64,000 bases of DNA from Pseudomonas sp. Irchel s3h14 (GTDB lineage: Bacteria > Pseudomonadota > Gammaproteobacteria > Pseudomonadales > Pseudomonadaceae). The notes beneath the pieces were generated by a model. It did not search any database. It saw only the letters and a list, made by a program, of their open reading frames with translations, and was not told the DNA's origin. The stretch lies in assembly GCF_900187425.1 (NCBI RefSeq), contig NZ_FYDJ01000013.1, positions 1 through 64,000 on the forward strand, read 5' to 3'. Positions within the stretch are counted from its first letter, which is position 1. Each line of letters opens with the position of its first letter. A program made the position numbers and the translations under genes. Shown one piece after another: positions 44,165 to 51,975 of this stretch.

Positions 44165-46603
44165 TCAGGCCGGCTTGGTTTCCACCAAGGCTTCCTGCGC
44201 CATCTCTTTCTCGGCTTCCTTGAGGTCTTCTTCGCTGATCATTTCTGCGATGACCCGCAAGCGTTCCACCACCCGCGCGTTAACGCTGCCTTCAGGGAAC
44301 TGGCCATCGGCGTCCGGCGCACCGGCCGGCTCGCCGACCAACAGGCTCAGGGCTTCATCAGCCTGGCGCACGGCGTAGACGTGGAACTGCCCCGCGCGCA
44401 CCGCCGTCAGCACTTTCTCGTCGAGCATCAGCGTGGCAACGTTGGCGTGGGGAATGATTGCGCCCTGCTCACCGGTCAGCCCGCGGGCTTCGCAGAGTCG
44501 GAAGAAGCCTTCGATCTTCTCGTTGACCCCGCCCACCGCCTGCACTTCACCGAACTGGTTGATCGAACCGGTGATCGCAAAGCACTGCTTGAGCGGGGTT
44601 TTCGACAGCGCCGAAATCAAGGTGCAAGCCTCGCCCAGCGATGCACTATCACCATCGACGTAACCGTAGGACTGCTCCAGGGCGATACTCGCGGAAATCG
44701 CCAGCGGGAATTCCTGGGCGTAACGGCTGCCCAGGTACCCGGTGAGGATCATCACGCCTTTGGAGTGAATCGGCTGACCGAGATTGACCTCGCGCTCGAT
44801 GTCGACGATGCCGCTACCGCCCGGATAGACCGTGGCGGAAATCCGCGCCGGTATACCGAAGGCCGAGTCACCGACCTCCAGCACTGTCAGCCCGTTGCAC
44901 TTGCCGACCGCCGCACCTGCGGTGTCGATCAGGATGATCCCGGCCAGCATGTCATCGAGAATCCGTGCCGAGACGCGCCCGGTACGCGTGGCCTTGGCCT
45001 TGAGCGCACGTTCGATGTGCCCGGCGTCGGTCATTTTGTCACTGGCCAGTTGGCGAATGAAATCCGCCTCGCTGACCAACTGGAACAGATCACCGATCCG
45101 CGCCGACAAACGCCCCTGGTGCTCAGCCAGGCGAGCACTGTAAGTCGCCAGACGTGCCACCGCATCGGCGGTCAGCGGCGCCATGCCTTCTTCGGAGGTG
45201 CGGGTCTTGAGCAACTGGGCGAACTGCTCCAGGCTCTCGTCAACCATCGGGATGTCTTCGTCGAAGTCCACCAGGACACGGAACATCTCCTGGAAGTCCG
45301 GATCGAGGTCCTGCAGCGTGTAGTAGAGCTGTCGGGCGCCGATGATGACCACTTTGACCTGCAACGGAATATGTTGCGGAGTAAGGGTCACGGTGGCGAA
45401 ACGGCCCATCTCGCCCAGCGGCGATTCCATTTTCAATTTGCGCGATTGCAGCGCGCGTTTGAGCGCATCCCACACGAACGGCTCACTGAGCATTTTTTCC
45501 GCTTCAAGAATCAGGAAGCCGCCGTTGGCGCGGTGCAGCGCACCCGGGCGCAACTGTCGATACGTGGTGTAGAGCGCGCCCTGATCGGTGGTGTACTCGA
45601 TGCGGCCGAACAGGTTTTCGTAAGTCGGGTGCGGCTCAAAGACCACTGGCGCACCGCCGCTGAACGGATGACCGACCACCAGGCTCGGCGCGTATTGCTC
45701 TTCCAGCAGCTTGCGGGCGATGGCGTCCGTCTTGCTGTCGTCCACCAGTTGCTCGACCACGGTCTTGAGCAGATACACCTGCATCGCTTGCAAGTAACCG
45801 CAAACGCCGGCGTTTTCCGCGTACTTTTCCGACAGCGGCGCGAGCAAGGGTTGCAAGGCCAGGGTGATGGTTTCTTCGTTGAGATGGCGCAGTTGATTGC
45901 TCGACTCACGCTTCCATTGCGGCAGGCTGGCGAGCTCTTCGTTCAACCGCTCTTCCAGCCACGCAATATCCTCGTGAAAACGCTCGCGATCGACTTCCGG
46001 CAACTGGGCAAATTCGGCCTCGTCCACGGCCTTGCCTTCGCTCATCGGCGTAAAGGCGATATTGGTGCTGTCGCGGTACAGCGCAACGTCCTTCTCCAGC
46101 GCCAGGCGCTCGATGACATCCAGCGCGCGGTCATAGCGTTGATTGAAGGCGCGGTCGATGGCGCTTTTCTTCTGCTGGTAGGACGGGTGCTCGAACACGG
46201 CCGGAAAAGTCGCCAGCAGGTTGTCGATCAAGCCGTTGATGTCATCGATAAAGGCACCGGCGGTACCCGATGGCAACTCCAGTGCGCGAGGTTCGCGAGG
46301 ATCATCGAAATTGTTGACGTAGACCCAGTCCGCCGGGGTCTGCAGGCGTTTGCCTTCGGCTTTCAGGTAGCGTTTGACGAACGAAAACCGGCCGGTGCCG
46401 GGCTCGCCCATGACGAAGACGTTGTAACCGGGGCGTGGCATCGCCACACCGAACTGCAAGGCTTCGACCGCACGTTCCTGGCCAAGCACACCGCGGAAGG
46501 GCTCCAAATCATTGGTGGTAGAGAAGCTGAACTGTTCAGCGGAAAACGGACGGGTCAGCGCTTCGGGCGCTAGACGCAAGCTGGCAGCAACAGGATCAGG
46601 CAT
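44165..46603 (-). CDS. Lon-like ATP-dependent protease (AAA_32/Lon_2 type)
   Basis: An 812-residue cytoplasmic protease of the YcbZ/LonH-like group. An N-terminal AAA-like region has FVMGEPGTGRFS (about 62-73), in which the Walker A lysine is arginine. It is followed by a long helical insertion and a C-terminal Lon protease domain with catalytic Ser in DGDSAS (about 651) and Lys in GGVNEKIEGFF (about 696). A Ser-Lys dyad is therefore present, so it should be proteolytic; ATP use is uncertain. The substrate is unknown. Same place in P. aeruginosa (PA4576). Confidence 0.87.
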   Translation of the reverse strand: MPDPVAASLRLAPEALTRPFSAEQFSFSTTNDLEPFRGVLGQERAVEALQFGVAMPRPGYNVFVMGEPGTGRFSFVKRYLKAEGKRLQTPADWVYVNNFDDPREPRALELPSGTAGAFIDDINGLIDNLLATFPAVFEHPSYQQKKSAIDRAFNQRYDRALDVIERLALEKDVALYRDSTNIAFTPMSEGKAVDEAEFAQLPEVDRERFHEDIAWLEERLNEELASLPQWKRESSNQLRHLNEETITLALQPLLAPLSEKYAENAGVCGYLQAMQVYLLKTVVEQLVDDSKTDAIARKLLEEQYAPSLVVGHPFSGGAPVVFEPHPTYENLFGRIEYTTDQGALYTTYRQLRPGALHRANGGFLILEAEKMLSEPFVWDALKRALQSRKLKMESPLGEMGRFATVTLTPQHIPLQVKVVIIGARQLYYTLQDLDPDFQEMFRVLVDFDEDIPMVDESLEQFAQLLKTRTSEEGMAPLTADAVARLATYSARLAEHQGRLSARIGDLFQLVSEADFIRQLASDKMTDAGHIERALKAKATRTGRVSARILDDMLAGIILIDTAGAAVGKCNGLTVLEVGDSAFGIPARISATVYPGGSGIVDIEREVNLGQPIHSKGVMILTGYLGSRYAQEFPLAISASIALEQSYGYVDGDSASLGEACTLISALSKTPLKQCFAITGSINQFGEVQAVGGVNEKIEGFFRLCEARGLTGEQGAIIPHANVATLMLDEKVLTAVRAGQFHVYAVRQADEALSLLVGEPAGAPDADGQFPEGSVNARVVERLRVIAEMISEEDLKEAEKEMAQEALVETKPA

Positions 46604-46878
46604 CGGGCTTCCTTACATCAGGCGGGGCAGATAGCGGCATTCTGGCGCTGCCCGTACCTCACTGGCAAGGCGCGCCTCAAGCCAAAGTTTAGACAAAGCA
46701 TCAGCCCCGGGCCGAGCGGGTCAAAATCAGTGTTTTCAAGGAATGTTTCGCAAAAGATTACGGAACGCCCGGAAAATGCTTAAACTCCTGCTGCGCGGCT
46801 GGAACGAATAACCGGCCCACTGGCACCTTTAGGGGCCAGCACCTTGTCCATTGGTATGCACACAAAGAGAACATAGCT

Positions 46879-47364
46879 ATGAAACGGATTCTTCTCGGTA
46901 CTCTCTTCACCGCTGTATCCATCAACGCAATGGCACAGGCCCCAGGCGGCCCGGATTGCGGTTGGGGCAACATGCTGTTCGAAGGTCAGCGTGGCACCCC
47001 GGCGCACTTCCTGGCATCCACCACCAACGGCACTTCCGGCAACGCAACGTTCGGTATGACCTCGGGTACCAACGGTTGCTCGACCAATGCGTCGCTGACC
47101 TATGGCGGCAAATCCTGGATTGCCATGAATGGCATGATGAACGAGCTGTCCGAAGACATGGCTAAAGGTCAGGGCGAAGCGCTGACCACTTACGCTGTAG
47201 TACTGGGCGTGGCACCGGAAGACCGTGCGCATTTCGCCGCCGTCACTCATGAGCACTTCCAGCAGATCTTCAGCAAGGCTGACGTGACCGCTGACGACGT
47301 GCATACCAACACCCTGGCCGTTCTGAAGAGCGATCCTCGTCTGGCCAAGTACGCTACTCAAGCT
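46879..47364 (+). CDS. DUF3015 family exported protein
   Basis: A 162-residue protein with a signal peptide (1-20, ending AMAQA) and the DUF3015 domain (GPDCGWGNMLFEGQRGTP, ASTTNGTSGNATFGMTSGT and two cysteines). Widespread in Pseudomonas and related bacteria, often paired with a DUF4105 gene as here (106 bp downstream). Periplasmic, function unknown. No sigma-70 promoter is obvious in the 275-bp gap upstream, which otherwise shows nothing. The stop codon extends to 47367. Confidence 0.82.
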
Positions 47365-47377
47365 TAAGCTCGACCCG

Positions 47378-47410
47378 CCCGCTCCTTTCGGGGAGCGGGT
47401 TTTATTTTTT
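47378..47410 (+). terminator. Intrinsic terminator between DUF3015 and DUF4105 genes
   Basis: CCCGCTCC / GGAGCGGG stem with a TTTTATTTTTT tail, shortly after the DUF3015 stop. It would reduce, not necessarily abolish, read-through to the DUF4105 gene. Confidence 0.8.
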
Positions 47411-47472
47411 GAGCCTGGCCCTTTTGGCCTGCCCCTTTGGGTCTTTGTTTCTTTCGAATTAAGTTGCCCACT

Positions 47473-49326
47473 ATGCTCAAACGCCTTGCCTGGCTGGCGC
47501 TCTGTGTCTGCGCCCCGCTGTCTGCCACGCCCAAAATCGACAATCAACGTTTGCAGCAATTGGCCAATGACCCCTTCTGGATTTCCCTGGGTCACTACGA
47601 AGCCGCCAAGCTCGGCGGCTGGCGCAGCTATATCAGCGACAAGAAATTCTTCCTCGCCGCCGACGGCAATGAACATCCTGACCGCGAGCTGACGGCGACC
47701 GTGCAAGCGCTGTACGCCCCGGCCAGTGCCGGTGAAAAGCATGCGCAATGCGTCTACCCTGCCCGCACCCGCTGGCTCAAAGCACAGCTCAACCTGACCG
47801 ATCTGCCAACGCTTCCCTGCACTGAATTCAAGCAATGGTTCAAGGATGTTTCGCCCCACAGTGCGGTGATGATTTTCCCGGCGGCGTATCTGAACAGTCC
47901 GTCATCGATGTTCGGCCATACGTTGCTGCGCATCGACCAGGCCAATGTGCAGAGCGATCAAACTGCCCTGCTCAGTTATGCAATCAACTTCGGCGCGTAT
48001 ATCGAAGGCTCGGACAACAGCATCCTGTATGCCTGGAAAGGCTTGATGGGCGGCTATCCCGGCTTGTTTGCGCTGGTGCCTTATCAGGAAAAACTCTCGG
48101 AGTACCGCAGTCTCGAGAACCGCGATCTGTGGGAATACCGTCTGAACCTGACCCAGGCAGAAACCGAACGCATGGTCGAGCACGTCTGGGAGCTCAAGCA
48201 GATCCAGTTCGACTATTTTTTCTTCGACGAAAACTGCTCTTATCGTCTGCTGGAATTGCTGCAAGTCGCCCGCCCGAGCCTGCGACTGACCGAACAGTTC
48301 CCGCTGACCGCGATTCCTACCGACACCGTCAAAGCGGTGAAAGAAGCCGGACTGGTGGAATCCATTCAGTATCGGCCGTCTCGCGAACGTGAACTGCTGA
48401 GCCGCGCCGAGCCGTTGACCCATTCAGAACAGGAATGGGTGCTGAAAGTCAGCGCCGACCAGAAGCAACTGCAAGAACCGGCGTTCAAGGCTCAACCCAA
48501 GGATCGTCAGGCGCTGATCATCGACGCGGCCTATCGCCTGGAGCGCTACCGCGCCAACGGCCAGGAACGCGACCCGCAACGGGCGCAGCGCAGTTTCGAA
48601 CTTCTGCGTGCGATCAACCAGAACCCCGCGCCGGAACTGGACATCCCGCGACCCGGCTTGCCTGAGGACGGCCACGAATCCCGCACTTGGCAGGCAGGCA
48701 TCGGCACTCGGGGCGACAAGGCCTTTGGCGAATATGGCCTGCGCATGGCGTATCACGACCTCAACGACAACGCCGAGAGCTTCCCCCTCGGCGCGCAGAT
48801 TGAAATCCTGCAAATGAAACTGCGCCAGTACGAAGGCAATCACTGGCAGTTGCAGCAATTTGACCTGGCGACCATCCGCTCCCTGACCCCGCGCAATGAA
48901 TTGCTGCAGCCACTCTCGTGGCAAGTCACCGGTGGCCTGGAGCGCGTGCCGGGCAAGCATGACGACGAAACCCTGGTCAGCCACGTCAATGGCGGTGGCG
49001 GCGGGACCTGGCAACTGGGCGACGACATGCTCGGCTTTGCTTTGGGCACCGTGCGCATTGAACACAACAACGACTTCGCCGGCTTCATCGCCCCGGCGGC
49101 GGGCTTCAACAGCGGTTTGCTGTGGAAAAACCCGTTGGGCAACTTCAGCCTGGAAGCCAAAGGCGACTTCTTCACCAACGGTGAAGTGCGCCGTAGCGTG
49201 AGTCTGAATCAGCAGTGGGAATTGTCGCGCAATCTGGGTTTGCGCCTGAGTGCCCAGCGCGAATTCAGCCACCTGGCTTCGCCCGAGAACGAAGTGATGC
49301 TTGAGGTGAAGTGGTATCACTACTAA
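47473..49326 (+). CDS. DUF4105 domain periplasmic/envelope protein
   Basis: A 617-residue protein with a signal peptide (1-20) and a DUF4105 (Lnb N-terminal-like) domain (about 90-370). This region holds a conserved SSMFGHTLLRID with His and ENCSYRLLELLQ with Cys, the residues proposed to be catalytic in this NlpC/P60-like fold. The C-terminal third (about 400-617) alternates short hydrophobic strands and ends in a strand (EVMLEVKWYHY), suggesting a beta-barrel or outer-membrane attachment. ATG 47473 gives the clean signal peptide. The substrate is unknown. Confidence 0.8.
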   Translation: MLKRLAWLALCVCAPLSATPKIDNQRLQQLANDPFWISLGHYEAAKLGGWRSYISDKKFFLAADGNEHPDRELTATVQALYAPASAGEKHAQCVYPARTRWLKAQLNLTDLPTLPCTEFKQWFKDVSPHSAVMIFPAAYLNSPSSMFGHTLLRIDQANVQSDQTALLSYAINFGAYIEGSDNSILYAWKGLMGGYPGLFALVPYQEKLSEYRSLENRDLWEYRLNLTQAETERMVEHVWELKQIQFDYFFFDENCSYRLLELLQVARPSLRLTEQFPLTAIPTDTVKAVKEAGLVESIQYRPSRERELLSRAEPLTHSEQEWVLKVSADQKQLQEPAFKAQPKDRQALIIDAAYRLERYRANGQERDPQRAQRSFELLRAINQNPAPELDIPRPGLPEDGHESRTWQAGIGTRGDKAFGEYGLRMAYHDLNDNAESFPLGAQIEILQMKLRQYEGNHWQLQQFDLATIRSLTPRNELLQPLSWQVTGGLERVPGKHDDETLVSHVNGGGGGTWQLGDDMLGFALGTVRIEHNNDFAGFIAPAAGFNSGLLWKNPLGNFSLEAKGDFFTNGEVRRSVSLNQQWELSRNLGLRLSAQREFSHLASPENEVMLEVKWYHY

Positions 49327-49340
49327 CCGCCCCGCGTCAC

Positions 49341-49431
49341 CTGTAGGAGCACAGCTTGCTGGCGATGGTATCGACGCGGTTATTCGGATAGACCGAGGTG
49401 ATGCCATCGCCAGCAAGCTGTGCTCCTACAG
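49341..49431. repeat. REP pair (TGTAGGAGC type), nearly perfect
   Basis: CTGTAGGAGCACAGCTTGCT and its exact complement AGCAAGCTGTGCTCCTACAG, plus matched inner bases GGCGATGG / CCATCGCC; about 35 bp separate the arms. Confidence 0.9.
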
Positions 49432-49521
49432 GGCTGCGATCTTTTGATCTCTCTTTCACATCCCGCTCACGACTCCACTCCTAGACTTCTCCCATAGGCC
49501 GTTGACGGTCGGGAGTCTGAG

Positions 49522-49716
49522 ATGTGGCGTTGCGTAGGTGTGGCGGGTTTGCTGATGTTGATCGCGGGTTGCCAGACGACCCACGAGGATCTGATCGCCA
49601 AGGGTTATCCACCGGCATTCGCCGATGGCTTCGATGACGGTTGCAGCAGAAGGATCAGGACGCCGCTCGTGCTTTTCGCTCGCAATAAGTCGCCCACAGA
49701 TATCTGTCGAAACTAA
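49522..49716 (+). pseudogene. Small lipoprotein gene, probably internally deleted and frameshifted
   Basis: The 64-codon frame starts as a lipoprotein (MWRCVGVAGLLMLIAGCQTTHEDL, lipobox IAGC, Cys17) and continues GYPPAFADGFDDGCS, the start of a Pseudomonas lipoprotein family. After codon 41 it changes to a low-quality tail. In the +1 frame the same DNA reads LQQKDQDAARAFRSQ-stop (49641-49688), which looks like the C-terminus of such a protein. This pattern fits an internal deletion that also shifted the frame. A short intact gene cannot be excluded. Confidence 0.5.
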
Positions 49717-49758
49717 AAGCCTGCGACCATGGCCCAAACCCTATAACGGGAGAAAACC

Positions 49759-50253
49759 ATGAGTCGTGCCTTCGTCAATGAAGATAACGCCGCCGCGCAA
49801 GCCGATCAGCCCGTCGAACGGCAAGTCAGCGCGCAGCCCAATTACGTCACGCCCACGGGGCTGGCCCTGTTGCAGGTGAAGGTCGCCGAATTGCAACACC
49901 TGCACAGCGAGCAATCGGCCAAAGGTGAGCACGCCGACAAGCATCGCCTGGCGGACCTTGAACGCGATTTGCGGTATTTCAACCAGCGTCTGCAAAGCGC
50001 TCAGGTCGTGACCGCCGCCAACTCAACGCAAAAAGTGCAGATCGGCAGCCGTGTGACCTTCGCCGACGAACACAGCACCGAGCAAACCGTGCAACTGGTC
50101 GGTGAAGATCAGGCCGACGCGTCTGCGGGCCTGATCAATTGGGGTTCACCGCTGGGCCGGGCATTGCTCGGAGCGCAACTCGGCGACGAGGTGCTGTGGC
50201 AACGTCCGGCGGGCGATCAGCTGATCGAGATCATCCGTATCGAACCTGCTTAA
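49759..50253 (+). CDS. GreA/GreB-like elongation factor family protein
   Basis: A 164-residue cytoplasmic protein. It has a helical, coiled-coil-like N-terminal half (about 28-95) and a GreA/B C-terminal FKBP-like domain (about 95-163: VQIGSRVTFADEH, INWGSPLGRALLGAQLGDEV). The N-terminal coiled coil is shorter than in GreA, and the acidic tip residues that stimulate RNA cleavage are not clearly present. It may bind RNA polymerase without GreA-type activity (as Rnk or Gfh do). Convergent with gdhA, overlapping it by 4 bp. Confidence 0.82.
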   Translation: MSRAFVNEDNAAAQADQPVERQVSAQPNYVTPTGLALLQVKVAELQHLHSEQSAKGEHADKHRLADLERDLRYFNQRLQSAQVVTAANSTQKVQIGSRVTFADEHSTEQTVQLVGEDQADASAGLINWGSPLGRALLGAQLGDEVLWQRPAGDQLIEIIRIEPA

Positions 50254-51587
50254 ACCACGCCTTGGGCGAGCATCGCGTCGGCAACTTTGACGAAGCCGGC
50301 GATGTTCGCGCCTTTGACGTAGTTGATCCGGCCATTCTCTTCGCCGTAATGCACGCAAGCGTGGTGGATCGACTGCATGATCGCGTGAAGTTTGCTGTCC
50401 ACCTCACCGCCGGTCCATAGCAGTCGCATGGCGTTCTGCGACATCTCCAGCCCGCTCACCGCAACACCACCGGCATTGGAAGCCTTGCCCGGCGCGAACA
50501 GAATCCCCGCCTCGATAAACAGGTCTACGGCTTCAAGGGTAGTAGGCATGTTCGCGCCTTCCGCCACGCAGATGCAGCCGTTACGCAGTAACGTGCGGGC
50601 CGCCTCGGCATCCAGTTCGTTTTGTGTCGCGCATGGCAGCGCGATGTCGCAACTCAGCGTCCACGGGTGCTGGCCGGCCTTGAACTCCAGGCCAAAACGG
50701 CCGGCCAGTTCACTGATGCGCCCACGCTGGACGTTTTTCAGCTCCAGTACCGCCAGCCACTGTTCTTCGGTCAAACCGCTTTCGCAGTACAGCGTGCCTT
50801 CGGAGTCGGACAAGGAAATCACTTTGCCGCCCAGGTCCATGACTTTGCGCGCCGCGTATTGGGCGACGTTGCCCGAACCCGAGATGGCCACGCGTTTGCC
50901 TTCGACGTTTTCACCGCTGCGCTTGAGCATTTCTTCAGCAAAGTACACACAGCCGAAACCGGTGGCTTCCGGGCGAATCAGGCTGCCGCCATAGCTCGGG
51001 CCCTTGCCGGTCAACACGCTGGTGAATTGGTTGCTCAGGCGCTTGTATTGGCCGAACAGGAAACCGATCTCGCGGGCACCGACGCCAATATCACCGGCCG
51101 GAACGTCAACGTCTGCACCGATGTGACGGTACAACTCGCTCATGAAGGCCTGGCAGAACCGCATGACTTCAGCGTCGCTTTTGCCTTTCGGATCGAAATC
51201 CGAACCACCCTTGCCACCGCCCATCGGCAATGAAGTCAGCGAGTTTTTGAATGTCTGCTCGAAGGCAAGGAACTTCAACACGCCAAGATTCACCGAAGGA
51301 TGGAAACGCAACCCACCCTTGTACGGACCAATGGCGCTGTTCATCTGGATGCGGAATCCGCGATTGACCTGCACGTTGCCTTGATCGTCGACCCAGGAAA
51401 CCCTGAAAACGATCGCCCGCTCCGGCTCGCAAATCCGCTCCAGAATGCCGGAGGTCAGATAGTGCGGATTGGCTTCAAGAAATGGCCACAGGCTACGCAG
51501 GACTTCTTCCACGGCCTGATGGAATTCCGGCTGGTCAGGGTCGCGTTTTTTCAGACGGGCAAGGAAGGATTCAACGGATTCGATCAT
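50250..51587 (-). CDS. gdhA: NADP-dependent glutamate dehydrogenase GdhA
   Basis: A 445-residue hexameric-type glutamate dehydrogenase that assimilates ammonium into 2-oxoglutarate. Catalytic lysine region PMGGGKGGSDFDPKGKS (about 122-138), substrate-binding KGGLRFHPSV (about 90-99), and the nucleotide-binding fold with SGSGNVAQYAARK (about 236-248) are visible. The Ser in the nucleotide-binding loop fits the NADP type. Length equals E. coli GdhA (447). Confidence 0.95.
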   Translation of the reverse strand: MIESVESFLARLKKRDPDQPEFHQAVEEVLRSLWPFLEANPHYLTSGILERICEPERAIVFRVSWVDDQGNVQVNRGFRIQMNSAIGPYKGGLRFHPSVNLGVLKFLAFEQTFKNSLTSLPMGGGKGGSDFDPKGKSDAEVMRFCQAFMSELYRHIGADVDVPAGDIGVGAREIGFLFGQYKRLSNQFTSVLTGKGPSYGGSLIRPEATGFGCVYFAEEMLKRSGENVEGKRVAISGSGNVAQYAARKVMDLGGKVISLSDSEGTLYCESGLTEEQWLAVLELKNVQRGRISELAGRFGLEFKAGQHPWTLSCDIALPCATQNELDAEAARTLLRNGCICVAEGANMPTTLEAVDLFIEAGILFAPGKASNAGGVAVSGLEMSQNAMRLLWTGGEVDSKLHAIMQSIHHACVHYGEENGRINYVKGANIAGFVKVADAMLAQGVV

Positions 51588-51671
51588 GGAAAAGTCTCGG
51601 CAAATTTATTGTCGTTGGAAGAGATTGGGCCGGACTTTAGCAAACGAATCGCGCACAGGAACAGAGCGAAA

Positions 51672-51719
51672 TGTCGCATTTGTGAAATTAAATGGTGCAC
51701 AGGATATAAATAAATCCTG
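51672..51719. promoter_or_regulatory. Possible ArgR half-site and inverted repeat upstream of gdhA
   Basis: TGTCGC-N8-AA (51672-51687) fits the half-site rule of Pseudomonas ArgR, a known repressor of gdhA in P. aeruginosa. Next to it lies a 20-bp inverted repeat, CAGGAT-N8-ATCCTG (51700-51719), whose regulator I cannot name. The gap 51588-51975 has no gene. Confidence 0.35.
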
Positions 51720-51784
51720 TTTTTGGACTGTTTTTGCACCTGAACGGGGACGCACGAAGGGAGAATTGCACCGTCCTGGAGATC

Positions 51785-51896
51785 GTCTTCGCGAGCAAGC
51801 CCGCTCCCACATTTGATCTACGGTGAACACAAATCCAGAGTCCACTGAAAATCAAATGTGGGAGCGGCGGTGCGACGATTCGACTTGCTCGCGAAT
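51785..51896. repeat. Degenerate REP pair
   Basis: CTTCGCGAGCAAGCCCGCTCCCACATTT at left (51787-51814); at right AATGTGGGAGCGG followed by a 14-bp insertion (CGGTGCGACGATTC) and then GACTTGCTCGCGAA. Confidence 0.75.
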
Positions 51897-51922
51897 GTCG
51901 CACCTCGGTCCCCCGGAAAGAC

Positions 51923-51952
51923 CCAAAAAAAAACGGAGCCCGAAGGCTCCGT
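51923..51952 (-). terminator. Intrinsic terminator of ettA
   Basis: On the minus strand AACGGAGCC, loop TTCG, GGCTCCGTT and then a run of eight Ts, about 25 bp after the ettA stop. Confidence 0.88.
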
Positions 51953-51975
51953 TCTTTCATGCAACCAACCTGAAA

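Noticed and set aside
44381..46573. 730-codon + strand frame opposite the Lon-like protease gene
   Set aside because: Shadow of the protease gene; no start signal or domain.
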